From Toxorhynchites rutilus septentrionalis (taxonomy: Eukaryota > Arthropoda > Insecta > Diptera > Culicidae), in NCBI RefSeq assembly GCF_029784135.1, contig NC_073745.1, positions 53,396,285-53,460,284 on the forward strand: a stretch of 64,000 nucleotides of DNA, read 5' to 3'. Below the pieces are notes generated by a model. It was given only the letters and a program-made list of their open reading frames with translations. It did not search any database and had not been told where the DNA came from. This document shows, piece after piece, positions 42,788 through 54,699 of the stretch; the first letter of the stretch is position 1, and each line of letters opens with the position of its first letter. Position numbers and translations under genes: made by a program.

Positions 42788-44779
42788 TATTCTATTGTCC
42801 GCTATCGGACCCATCGCCAATGATACAATTCGTCGTTCATCATCCGCAGAACAATCATGACCCATATATATTATTTTTTTGTTATTTCAATAGTTTGTTT
42901 TGAAATCAATTTTTAAGCAATTGAAACAGGCTTCTGGATCAATACGAAACAAGCATATAACTCGAAGACATCTTATCTTTCGAATGAAGTGATTATCGCA
43001 CTACTTCGTTCAGCCGCCAAAGATGTATTAACACTCAAAATTTTGTGTCTTGCGTTGTTTTCGACAAGGCTTCCATCGGTTTGGACACGCAACGTCACAG
43101 TACCAGTACCAGACTTGGATTGATTCTAACAAGTTAAAACGGCTTGTACCCTCCTGAAACCAAACCGTTAACATTCATACCAAAATCATTAAGCGCCCTA
43201 CGGTACAATATTTTCTTTAGTGAGTGAGAACAGCATCAAATCGAAGAAGCAGTCAAGAAAAAAATAACAGTCTACTCCCCAAATGGAGAGAGAGAGAAGG
43301 CCGACCATGAAAAAAACACAACGAAAAAAACAACCATCGAGAGATAAACCGCGCCAAGAAGCACGATATGAAGGAAATGTAGAATAATGAGTAACATAAC
43401 AAGACAAGTTAAGTGATGATGATCATACTTTTATTTCGCGCATAATATATAATACACCACACGATGATGATTCATCGTGGACTTCTTCTCCTCCTCACCC
43501 GCCCATGCACTTCTTGTTCGTTCTTGGCTCTGCGCATGATTTGTTTCCTCCTTTCCGTGGTTTCTGAAGACGCGAGAAGATTGGGATAGGTAGTTCACGA
43601 TTTTCTTCTGCCTCGGAACTTCCATTTTTAGCCAGCGGGGCCAAACTTTTTTTTGTTGTTTCTTCTCATTTTCCGTTGCCTTCATTATTATCATCAGAAT
43701 AATAATCATCATCATCATCATGGTCATCGGCGACCGGTCAACTTCCTCGGTTCGCTCTCACGCGCGCCCTGGTAGTACTCGATACTCTCATAGCCCCCCA
43801 TATGGCTTGATTATTATTTATGTATTTATGTACAGGCGATGATGTTACTTTCTGGCTGGCACTGGGGTTAATATCTCGTGGTGGCCGCCGTTCGCGATGC
43901 GGGGCAAGCGCGTGGACCTTTTTTTGTCTTGGTGGTGTTATTGTTGATGATCGTTGGGGACCCTTCGTTGGTGGAAGGTAGTTTTCGTAATTCGATCAGA
44001 GCAAAATTGATTCCGAAAATTTTTGACCACATTAACGGTTCATGAAATCGAATTTATTGAGTTTGGACTGAAAAATGGTGGACTTCTTGGATAATTATAG
44101 TCGGAAGAATATTATTATGGTCGGGAAGAATTTTGAAAATTGGGATGATTTCCCAATTTAACTCTCAAGTTATATGAATAAATGACATTGCACTGAGTAT
44201 TCATCGCGAACCCTATCGCGGCGGTCTTCTCCGTGCTTGACACACTCTCGGTCACAGGCGATTATGTTTTGTTCCACCTGTTCCACTAATCCACTTTTTT
44301 TAAATACTTCAATCCACCTTTGGCAACGCCGAGAATCAACAACGATGTGTGCGTGCGATACAAAAATACAGAAGAACTCTCAACCAGACGGCATTAAAAT
44401 CGCCGCATTATTTTTAATAACTTGAAGTTAGTTTAGGTTGAAACATTGAATCGCAATGAGTCTCTTAAAGCAAAGCTTCAAGCTTCAATGGTTGGGAACA
44501 GGAGTGGAGAAAAATGATGAACGAAACTCTCCATAGCTGCAAAGCATTATGTCAGCGATTGGTTCATTTTTCAAACAAGTTCTTAAATTCTATGTGAATG
44601 TGAATATGAATCTAAAAACTGAATATGGAATCTGGTATATGAATCTGAATTTGAATCTGTTCTATTACCTATTACGGAATCTGAAATCTGGAATCTATTC
44701 TATTACCTATTACGGAATCTGAAATCCAGAATTCCAGAATACGAATTGAAAGCGAGAGAAGCCGAATATCCACAATACC
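42788..44779. other. Intergenic DNA with a GC-richer island
   Basis: The part 43400-44000 is GC-richer, with ATCATCATC triplets near 43700; open frames have no domain. A short repeat at 42985-43040 recurs elsewhere in the window. At 44585-44765, GAATCTGAAATC-type words are repeated, including a tandem copy of about 38 bp (TTCTATTACCTATTACGGAA). Confidence 0.35.
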
Positions 44780-44985
44780 AAAGTAATGCCCTGTGTTTGG
44801 TGTGATGAAAAGGGTGTGAAGACACAATCAATGGATCAATGGAAAGTTCTACCAGATTATGTGAACAGACACGAATCGATAGTATTCCATCATGACAACG
44901 CTCGACCTCATGTTGCTGTTCGAGCTAAAAGGAAAACAGTGGATGGCCGCTCTATAGCCCAGACCTTACTTGGATAAAAAGCTGG
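44780..44985 (+). pseudogene. mariner transposase fragment
   Basis: The frame reads PCVWCDEKGVKT and, after a short divergent part, IVFHHDNARPHVAV. The HDNARPH motif holds the second catalytic Asp of mariner transposases. The frame is lost soon after. It sits inside GAATCT-rich low-complexity DNA. Confidence 0.75.
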
Positions 44986-45364
44986 TATCGAAGCATATGA
45001 TATGAATCTCAATTCCGAATCTGGAATCTGAATTTATAATTTCAGCCTGAATTCCAGAACCAATCAATCAATCGTTGAATGTTGAATGGGTTTTATTGTA
45101 AATAATGTCTGAAATTCAGTGCGTTGATCGATATCCCATGTCCAATGTCAATGTCATAAAGTATATGTGCCACTTCTAAACCACTGCACAATGGTCCAGG
45201 AGGTGCATCTAAGTGGAAATTAGCATTAAAAGTTCGACAGTTATTCACTAGACGAAAACCGTCTTCGACAAAGTTTTTACATATGATAGAGCGCTGATTT
45301 TCATGTTATCAAAAAAGGGTCGATGAAATGAAAAATCTAACTTTTTTATCTTTATAGATAGAGG

Positions 45365-46078
45365 TAAACATAGTTCGACAATGTTGTAATCCCAGTTATT
45401 TGAGACATCTTTGTAGAACAAAGTTTTTTCTATCTTCTGAAATAACCGATATAGCGCTTTTTTTAAGCTGTGTAAGGGTCACCATGAAAAAAACTATTTT
45501 TTTGCTTTAATTTTTTATTTCAAATTCTACATACACACTGTCATCGAAAAACTTTTAGAGCTTACTAGTACAAACATATTGTGATGCAAAACTTGTCAAT
45601 ACCTCAACTTCACTCAAAGTTATTGATATTTCTTCTCAAAATATACGCTCTTTGCAATTGTTTGTCATTCTTTCTGGGGCGAACAGAAATAAAGTTTATT
45701 GGTGGAATTTCAAAGAGCATAGTTCACTCTACATGATGTGTGATTTTCAAAACTATGTTATTTTTTGTGTTTGAGTAAATTAAAATTGAAATCTTGAGTT
45801 TTTGGGTGAAAAACCATCAATAACTTTGAGTAGGATTAAGACATTGATGAGTTCTGCATCGCAAAATGTTCGTCTTGATAAGCTCTAAAAGTCATACGAA
45901 GACAGTTTTGATGTAGAATTTGAAATATAAAAGTTAGAGCAAAAAACATTTTTTCATGGTGACCGTAATGCAACTTAGGAAAAAGCGCTAAATCGATTGT
46001 ATTCAAAGATAGAAAAAAGCTTTGTTCTAAAAAGTTATTTTAAATAATTAAGGCTACGACATTGTCGAACTATGTATA
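45365..46078. repeat. Long inverted repeat (foldback element)
   Basis: The left arm starts ATAGTTCGACAATGTTGTA and the right arm, in reverse complement, starts ATAGTTCGACAATGTCGTA. The arms, about 280-300 bp, share ordered blocks: GAACAAAG...TTTTTTCTATCTT, GGTCACCATGAAAAAA, TTTCAAATTCTACAT, CTTTTAGAGCTTA, CTCAAAGTTATTGAT. The spacer is about 130 bp. No ORF. A MITE/foldback transposon is likely. Confidence 0.75.
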
Positions 46079-46400
46079 GGTGGGGGGGCTGTCATACAAA
46101 TGAAACCCAAATTTCTGCATTACTCGAGAATTAATCAAGCTAAACGAAACCAAATTTGGCATGCGAAGGTTTAAGGGGACACAAAACGTTTTTATGGCGA
46201 ATAGACACTCCTCCCGTCTCTCTGAAGGGGGAGAGGAGCCATACAAATAAAGCATACATTTCCGCATAATTCTAGAACTAATCAAGCAAACGGAACTAAA
46301 TTTGGCATGTGGAGGTTTTATGGAGAAGAAACATTTCTAAGGTGGTTGAGGTGGTGGAAAAACAAATTTCTGCATAACTCGAAAACTAATCAAGCAAATG
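46079..46400 (+). mobile_element. Helitron fragment with internal tandem units
   Basis: Two to three units carry GTATGGCAGC-like C/G-run hairpins, TTTCTGCAT(A/T)ACTCGAG, and AAATTTGGCATG(C/T)G, the same unit as in 49600-50280 and 61560-62100 (there in the opposite orientation). No Helitron end is present. Confidence 0.55.
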
Positions 46401-46910
46401 GCCCATTCCATTTTGGGGTGGTTCGAAAAATTGATTTTTTCCCTTTTTTCCAGAAATGACTATTATTCAAAAATTTATATCTTTTAAACTACTGAGCCGA
46501 TTCGACATATCAAATTAAACCTAATTAGCTAGGCTTTCTTGGAAATACTTCACTTGCAAAAATTTTAGGTTTTGATTTTGTCATTATTGATTGTATTTGT
46601 TTTTTTATTGTTTTCATGGTCTCGGGACCAAGGGCGCTATATTTTTCTATATTTTTTCTTGGAAGCTGAGGATTTTTACATAACATATCGAAATTTTGGG
46701 AAGGCGTTGTTTTTTGTTCTTATGATTTTTCAAAGTTATCCGATGGTACGAATAATATTTTTTCTCTTTTTTTAAAAAAAACATTTTTTCAGAAATTCAT
46801 AACTTTTTAACTACTGGACCGATTCAGATGATCAATATGAGTGAGCAAAAGAGTTGGTTTTCTTTGAAAAAATACCACTCTTGCGTAAAATTGGATTCTA
46901 GTTGCATATA
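46400..46910 (+). repeat. Two diverged copies of a CAGAAAT...CTACTG(A/G)(A/G)CCGATTC repeat
   Basis: Blocks at about 46450-46560 and 46788-46905 share (T)CCAGAAAT/TCAGAAAT, an AAACTACTGA(G)CCGATTC core and a following TCTTTGAAAA/TTCTTGGAAA stretch, spaced about 335 bp apart. Confidence 0.45.
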
Positions 46911-46914
46911 TGTA

Positions 46915-47424
46915 CAGGGTCTTTCAGATTAAACGCTCACGCAAAAAAATCGAATAGCTCCTTACTATTTTTTTTTCACACCGTCGATGGTAGCAGTGCA
47001 TTCCCCACTTCGGGACGATAATATTCGGCTATTCGTTCAATCCAATCGGATGGTTTCCAGTGTCAAGATGTACAATTTACAAGAACTTGTATTTTGAGTG
47101 AAATCGTATTACTCGAGCAACCGAAGCCTTAATGAAACTTTGTCCTCTTATGGTAAGAATTTTTTACGCTCGATTACTTCCTCTGGGGGTACCTGAAGGA
47201 CCGTTACTGTGTTAATAAGCCACAAAATTTGGAGGCAATTAAAGAAGAAATAACTCGGACTTTCAACAGCATCGAAATCGTAATGTTAGAATGGAGAATT
47301 TTGTTCACTGTTTAAAACCGCGCTATCGAAAATAAGCTTTATTTTGTTTTTTTTAAAATAAAAATCGGTTCACTGTTGAAGTTATTAAAATTTGTTGCGT
47401 GAGCGTTTAATCTGAAAGACCCTG
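46915..47424 (+). mobile_element. Deletion derivative of a Tc1/mariner-type element
   Basis: Perfect inverted ends (CAGGGTCTTTCAGATTAAAC and further, 30 bp in all) are flanked by TA at 46913-46914 and 47425-47426. At 510 bp it is far shorter than a full element. The plus strand encodes LDYFLWGYLKDRYCVNKPQN, the conserved region around the third catalytic Asp, but the frame is broken elsewhere. Intact ends mean it could still be moved in trans. Confidence 0.9.
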
Positions 47425-47426
47425 TA

Positions 47427-49375
47427 CTTCAACCATAATCTCAATCATGTACACGTAAGAGGCAATGCTGCAATGTTACACTTAAATGCAACAAAAAATC
47501 ACGGCGCAATTGAATATGAATGTGAATGTGACATAGCCCTCTCCATACGTTTGAAGACCATGGGAAAGGTCCTGAAGATCGGAAAATGGGTTCAGAACAT
47601 GAGCTGAATGAAATACAGCAGGGAAACCGAAAAATCACATTTGAAATATTGCTCACCAGTGACAAAAGGAATCTGTCCATCTGTCCATCGAATAATGGGC
47701 CAGAAAACGAGTTGAGGAGACGAGCGCTCGTCTCGTTTGTTTTGGTATTCCAGATGACGAGCTCGACAAAAAAAAAGACGAGAAACTCGTCTGACTCGAC
47801 GAAAATAAAGCGAGAAACTCGTCTGAATCGATGGATTAAAATCATGCGATATGTAGTTTGAGGCATACTGGAATTGCTGTGGGTATTGTTTACAAACAGA
47901 CTGTCGCCGACTACGTCACCCATGGAATTTACAGATTGGAGATGCTACACAATCTAATACGGGGTCTAAGCTTTAGTTGTTTTTAGTTTGTAAATTAATG
48001 AACTACTGTTACAAATGGTCTTCAAAGAAAAGTGTTATTCTGAAAACCATACCGAGAATGGTAGCAATGTATTGTTATGATTCGATGCGGCGAATGTGAA
48101 TGGAACCAGAAAAATCTGGGATTGGTTCGATGCAAGTGGCAAGGATAAATTGTTCAATCAAATGAAGAAAGTAGCTATCGGCAAAGTTATTAAAAAAGCT
48201 TTTCGTTCGGATGTATAAAACTGCACTGGAAGAGTGGGATGGCGTTTGTGAGCTACAACATGCAAGTTTATTGAGAAAATATTCCATTACAAGCCGTATT
48301 TTCAATCCATATTCATATTCAACAGTGACCAATGCATTCACCATCAAGAGAAATTGCAGAAATTGAGCAGTTTCACTCTCCAGTTATCCTACGTGCGACA
48401 AATGGCACCAAGAGTTCATAACCGTCAACAACATTTCCAAGATGGAGCCAGAGTTATTGATTGATGGCCACTAGGTGTCAAATAATGATAACATTTCCGA
48501 GACGGATACAATCGAACAGAAACCCGAAACGCTAATCAAAAGGCAAAATGAATAACTCTCATATCAGAAAAATAGACGAAGAAGAAAATAACACTTTAAT
48601 AATTCGTCATAAAAGTAGAAAAGCCTCGCGGATAGAGGTTTGATGAAATACCACATATGGTCACACACAGGTGAGAACATGATGTTTTTCATTTCGTAAA
48701 CATTGACAGATAATCTATTTCAGGAAAAAAAAATCATTAAAATTTGTAAAACGTTGAAATTTGAAATACGAACTCTAATTGCAAGTTGGAACTCATTCGA
48801 ATTGATTGAAACTTGGCTTATTCACTAAAATCCACATTTTCCGAGCACGTTTAACGCTCTACAACCTAGCCCCGCCTTCACGGATTTTTTTTTCAAATTA
48901 TTCGGACATTATTTTCAATGTTCACCCCCACTAGAAGTCTTTAGAATACTTCAACCTAACGTACACACATTTTTGCATGAAAAGGCAACAGTATGCGTTG
49001 ATTGTTACCGCAACCACTAAAACTCTACAGATTAAATGATAATAACATTGTTCCACTCATGGTTTCAGAAATGATATTTACGTAGATATTTTATGATATA
49101 TATAAAACCTACATAGAATGTTTTGTACATATTAAACAGTAAGTAAAAGTTTCAAAAATAAAACATCGAACAGTTTGGGTATCAAGAAACCATAATACTT
49201 GTCATACTCTATATCCCTCTATGGTCACGCAAGGTGTCGTCATTGCACTCTGTAGTCATTATTTGTTGGTGTTCAACGGTTCATGCGCTTTGACAATTTG
49301 CTAGAACTCTGTGATGGCCAACTTTTACTTTACACAGAAACAGGTAAGCGATTTACCCTTATGTTTTATACAGGA
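47427..49375. other. Intergenic DNA
   Basis: At 47717-47734 there is an 18-bp perfect palindrome, GAGACGAGCGCTCGTCTC, followed by further CTCGTC/GACGAG words to about 47835. Open frames of up to 160 codons (47441-47923 minus) show no domain. No gene is supported. Confidence 0.35.
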
Positions 49376-50281
49376 CTAGCTGACCCGGCAAACTTCGTCC
49401 CGCCCAAAATTAGTTTTTTGACATCCGGCGATCCTTTTTTTGGTATAGATAGAAGAAGATATAGGAGTGCGTTTCATCACATTAAAATCCATTTCCAGTT
49501 TCGAACAAAGTACGTGTAGTACATATGGGAATTTAATTTTCCGAAATTTCCCTTTTTCCTTCAGTTTTCCTAAAATTTTCAATTGTCATGTTTGGAAGGG
49601 TGTCATACCATCATAGAAACATTTCTCATACCCAAAAACCCCCACATCCCAAATTGTGCTTGATTAGTTCTCGAGTTATGCAGAAGTTTTTGTTTCGTTT
49701 GTATGTCAGCCCCCCCCCCCCTAAGAAAGGGGGGAGGGGCATCTAACCACCATAAAAACATTTATTGCACTCTAATACGTCAGTATGCCCAATTTAGTTT
49801 CATTTGCTTGAATAATTCTCGAGTAATGCAGAAATTTGTGTTTCATTTGTATGGCAGCCCCCCCTTAGAGAGGGGGGTTGAGAGTCTTACCACCATAGAA
49901 ACATTTATTGCACCCTAATACCTCAATATGCCAACTTGGATTCATTTGCTTGAATAATTCTCGAGTAATGCAGAAATTTGTGTTTCATTTGTATGGCAGC
50001 TCCCCCTAAGAGAGGGGGGAGGGGTATCTAACCACCATAAAAACATTTATTGCACTCGAATACCTCAATATACCCAATTTGGTTTCACTTGCATGATTAA
50101 TTCTCGAGTAATGCAGAAATTTGTGTTTCATTTGTATGGCAGTCCCCCCTTAGAGAGGGGGGTTGAGAGTCTTACCACCATAGAAACATTTATTGCATCC
50201 TAAAACCTCCACATGCCAAATTTGGTTTCATTTGCTTGATTAATTCTCGAGTAATGCAGAAATTTGTGTTTCATTTGTATG
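49376..50281 (-). mobile_element. Helitron with 143-bp internal tandem units
   Basis: On the minus strand it ends GGCGGGACGAAGTTTGCC-GGGTCAGCTAG (CTAG at 49376-49379). From about 49600 to 50280 a unit of about 143 bp is repeated four to five times; each has a C-run/G-run hairpin (for example CCCCCTTAGAGAGGGGG), CCACCATA(A/G)AAACATTTATT and ATGCAGAAATTTGTGTTTCA. It is cut at 50281 by the pogo-derived element, so its 5' end is missing. Confidence 0.8.
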
Positions 50282-51240
50282 GCGCACCTAACTGTTGTTG
50301 TCCAGTAACTCTTGAAATAAAAGCAAATAAAATTCCGTTTGCTTACCAAATTGGAACTATATGTATTACCTTCGAAACGTAGTACAAGCATTGCTCGAGT
50401 TGTGTTTGTAATTGGACAAGTACCTATTTTAATACAAAAAGAAAAATGCGCACCTTTGCCCCATAGTGAAACGAAAATTAAAATGACAGATCCAGACAAC
50501 CAGTGAATATGAGCAAATGAGTTTTTGTTTTTCAATATGTTCTGAAGCTCATTTTTCCACCCAGTGTCATTTTCATCTTGATTATTCAAGATGCCAGAAT
50601 TGAATTTCATTTTAGCCAAATGAATATCAGCTGTTGTTTACTTTTAACCTGAGGCAGCTGTGTGCGGTTGGTTTCCTACGCGATTTCTTGCAAAGTTCGT
50701 TTCATCGAACTCTGGCGTTTTTGTTCTCTAAATGATCCAGACTTACTGATATTTTTATTTTTGAATTTTGACTCAAAATCAATGCCAGAACGAATATCGT
50801 TTCGAATGTGATGAATATCAATTTTTTGTTTTTGATATTCAAACTATTTCAATTTTTCATATAACAACCCCATTCAATGCCGCATTCATTCATTATAGCA
50901 AATTTGTTCACGCATCAGCGCAATGAGCAAAATGAACTCGTTTGTTATTGTCATCAATATAATGAGGGCAGTGTGTTTCAAGCTGAAAAAATTCATCCAC
51001 GCTGAAATAAAGTCATATTCGTTACTCGTGAATGTTTGTTGATATTCTAAGAAACTGCTAGAGAGTTTAGTCACCGTCGAGTAGGCAGGAGGGGGGTGTT
51101 CCATGGTTTTTTTATGGGTGAGAAGAGTTGATGTTATGATCGAACATACCACGTGGAAATTTTTGGGAGGGAGGAGACTGACAATATAAGATATTCGAAA
51201 ATGTCCGACATTTGAAACAGAGTTCGTTTTTATTAACAAA

Positions 51241-51469
51241 CTAGCTGACCCGGCGAACTTCGTCCCACCCACAATTGATATATTAACATAAATCTTTCGA
51301 ACACTCAAGTTCCCACAGAAATTACTCGCGGTATATAATTTCTTTTTTGACATATAAACCTGATGCAGACTAAGACGCATCAGTCCTGATACTGACTGTT
51401 TGAATCCGTTCCTCCGCTCTTGAGTTAAATAGTGAGGAAGGGATACCAGATTATTTTTATTTATATAGA
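51241..51469 (-). mobile_element. Short Helitron nested in pogo-derived copy 2
   Basis: On the minus strand it runs from TCTATATAAATAAAAATAA to GGTGGGACGAAGTTCGCC-GGGTCAGCTAG (CTAG at 51241-51244). It is the counterpart of 42059-42309, in the same flanking sequence, with a small deletion. Confidence 0.88.
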
Positions 51470-51699
51470 TCAAGTTTATAAATACATAATTACCTTCACT
51501 TGATTTATTTGAAACTCATTGTCGAAAAAAACAATATTTATTTGAAGTTTATTGTTAAAACATAAACATAAACGAAACATAACCGTAATTAAAAATGGTG
51601 CATGCATGGTACATGGTGAAAATAAAAACATTTTTCATTTGAAATTGATTTTGAATTATTTCTAAGCAATTGGTTATTTTTTTTCCTCATCTTGGATTT

Positions 51700-52190
51700 C
51701 TGTTCTGAGGATTCCGACGCTTTGCCTTGGAGCGCTTATGCTTCGTTGTACTGTTGTGGGGTTTGAAGAGACAGACGATGGTTCCTCATGAAACTAGAAT
51801 CAAAATCTGTTCCTGCCTGTTTTGCAACTTGGTTGAATTCGTGCTGGAGGTTGTTGGCTTCCACAGAATCAAACACCACAGGCCGTAAATCTTCGGGAGT
51901 CATACCATAGAAAGCTTTGTCCAGTGCCCTGCAGTGGTCCGCCAGATCCTCAGACTGCTCACTCGTAAATACCTATCTGAACCGCCCTAGGTGTTCGCTG
52001 ACACATTTCAGCAGAAGTAGAAATGTCAATAAAAGAAGATTCGAATCTTAAATCACTTTCTGATATGAGCCTCTTCCTCAGAGCTGATTCAGAAATATCG
52101 AGGTCTGCCGCAATCTGCCGCTTCAAGAATCCCTCCCAAAGCCTCCGTTGGGCCATTTGAGCATTTCTGGAGTGCATTTCTTCAAATCAG
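51700..52190 (-). pseudogene. pogo transposase N-terminal fragment
   Basis: Minus-strand pieces read LWEGFLKRQIAADLDISESA-LRKRL, a psq-type helix-turn-helix, followed after a frameshift by DLADHCRALDKAFYGMTPED and AGTDFDSSFMRNHRLSLQTP. This is the DNA-binding part of a pogo-family transposase; the catalytic domain is absent. Confidence 0.75.
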
Positions 52191-52634
52191 ATTCCTTCTT
52201 GTGTGGTCCCGTTAAAAATGTGGTTGAAAACATTTTAGAATTTTTTTTCAGAGCAAAACTCTGGTGCGAACTTTTGCCCCGCACCTTTGCCCCGCAAGCA
52301 ATTGAACTAATCGAATTTTTTAAAAAATCTCTTGAACTCTTTCACAAAAACGAATACGCACTATCATCTACTATAGAATGAAGGTTTCCTTGACAGTGCA
52401 GTTTCGAACTTTCCAGTTATTTTAGGTAAGTAAATCGTCATCTCCAAAACTGAAAAAATAGAACAAAAAATCGCAAAACTCTTTTTATCTCATAGCTTTT
52501 TGCCACTTTCATGAAATGTATCTTTTTTTATATGTGTGAGCTGCTGGTGTAATAATGTATCAAACGACTATACTGTTGTCGAAATTTTATGCTCGTTTGC
52601 TTCAAAATGGCCAATGCGCACCTTTGCCCCGCAC

Positions 52635-54699
52635 TACTCTATAGGTACATCAATGCGACACGCGCCTTCTGAACAGCGCTTCAGATTTTATGAAAATGTG
52701 ACTTGATGGATAAAACAGTTTGAAACAGTTCATTTGATGTGACATCCTCAAATTGTCAGATAGATGGCAAAAATGTACAGTTATCGATGGAAAATACTTT
52801 GAACAGATTAGAGCTAGAGATGGTAATCCTTCAAATACTCTGACCTAAATTCGACTTATATGATCATTCAATATTTCCAGTTGTCATTACTTTCTCCATT
52901 TCTTTTCTCTTAATATTCAATTAACAGCATTTCTCTCGGTCGTAATGTGTGGAATGTCAACAAGCCAATCCAGTGTTGGAACTGTTTAAATAATTAGTGG
53001 GAATTATTTTTGACGCGGAATCACCGCCGGCCAAACATGGTGTGTGTGCCGTGGCGGTCGACACGAATGGTTGTGTAAATGTTGTTTTTATTATCATTAG
53101 CTGGAGATTATTTTCCGCCGCCAGTTTTCCATTTCTGTCCTTGTTCCGCGCGCTGGAAGGAAATGAGTGTCACCTTTTTTTTCCTGGTAATTTGGCAGAG
53201 ATTTTTTGTCGAGCCTTTCGGCGCGTGGCAAATTGGCGTGATGATTTATTCCTCCGGCACTAGGGTCGGTATTTTCAGTCATTTATGTATCATTTTTCTG
53301 CGATCATTTCAGCCCTCACCGATCCCAGCTTTCGTTTTTATTCTCTCCGGCGTCAATTCAAAGCAATCGATTCAATGATCGAGCGATTTTTATTGAGACA
53401 TTCCGTATCCCCTTCGGGGGGGTCATGCAGAACTCCAGCGGCAAAAAGCTTTCGGTCGCGTCAGATTTTTGGCTCCAAATTTCCTCACGACTGTGAGCTG
53501 TTGTTGTCGTCGTCGCAAACACGTTTATTCGCTCAATTCGCTCAAATCGCGCGCCTGAGTTGCTTTTTATTTGTTTCCACGGCTCAATATTTATCTGTTT
53601 GCATTATAAATCGCTTCGGGGACGACGATAATCCATTTGGAAGTGATTTTTTTTTTACTTCTTTCGATTTCTACCAACTACTAAAAGTGGATTTCGTAGC
53701 CCGAGGCGTCGAAGAGCAAACCGCGATGAATGTTTCCGCGAGATTTTTGACGCGATCATGGGAAATGGTCACAGGATGCCAATATTTGGCAAAAGCACAC
53801 AGCACAGTTCGACATATTTGTGTGTTTATGCTAAAAACCCAGCACCATTTTGCACATCTCGAGTATATTCGTTTATTACGCATGTCCTCTAGAGTGACCG
53901 GTTGAGACAAAGTGATCTTCGTTCCGCCATCCATCACATGTGCTTTCCAGTTCCCGCACTTCCAACCGATGATGATGGAGTAAATTGGGACATGCGCAGA
54001 TAAACCTAAATTCTCCCTCGGACTGACGTATGGCCATTACATTACCACACGGGGCATACTCAAAAGCGGAAAAGCGGGTAACAGCTGGAGTCCAACGAGC
54101 GGCGATTGTTTAGAAATCGACACATTTCGGCCGTTCGCGTATAAGCTCGGTGAGCTGAAAAATGACCGTTCCGAAAAGTCCATATGTGGGGGCAGCAGCA
54201 GAGAGTTGTTCCCACAGAAGCACCAAGAAATCAAACGCACCGTAATTTCCCCGATTCATTACCCGGGAGCCGCGGCTTTTGATCAATCAAATGGAACCGC
54301 GCTTTTGGCTACCGGTGCTGGCATTTGTTTACTTATCGAACCACAGAAAAATATGGAATAATCAGACAACGGTTTCACCAGAAACACCAGCAAATTTCCT
54401 CTTTGATTTTGGGCTTTCCGCAGTGGCAGTTTCATTGCGTTGAATCTGTCTTCTCACCATGGGGTTATGATGTTTGTGTTGTGGTGCGTTGAAGCTTCAC
54501 CCTCCTCTGAATTTGTTCGCAATTGGTTTACATCAACTGTGTCAAGGGATGGAATCGACCCCCTTGCGTCGTTTTTGGGAAGAATTGATGCAGAATATAA
54601 TCACTTGTTTGGGATGAATTTAAGAAGGCGTGGTTGGAATAGGAGCCGCCCAGCAGTCTGCGAACAGAATTACAATTGTTGGAGGATTTGGTTGTGTCC
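52635..54699. other. Unique DNA, largely GC-richer
   Basis: From about 52950 to 54650 the DNA is non-repetitive and GC-richer. The longest frame (53285-53905 plus, 206 codons) is Ser/Phe-rich without a domain or signal peptide, and frames on the opposite strand overlap it, so I do not call a gene. Regulatory function is possible but unproven. Confidence 0.35.

Larger units (their letters stand above)
50282..52634 (-). mobile_element. pogo-derived element, copy 2 (with Helitron passenger)
   Basis: Inverted copy of 41123-42787. The right edge is GCGCACCTTTGCCCCGCAC; the left edge starts GCGCACCTAACTG, so about 14 terminal bases seen in copy 1 are absent here. It keeps more of the transposase than copy 1 and the same nested Helitron, in the same relative position. 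Confidence 0.75.

Noticed and set aside
47441..47923. 160-codon open frame on the minus strand
   Set aside because: No recognisable domain, and it begins next to a transposon end; overlapping plus-strand frame of similar quality.
53285..53905. 206-codon open frame on the plus strand
   Set aside because: No domain, signal peptide or repeat; Ser/Phe-rich composition and overlapping frames on the other strand fit a chance frame in GC-richer DNA.
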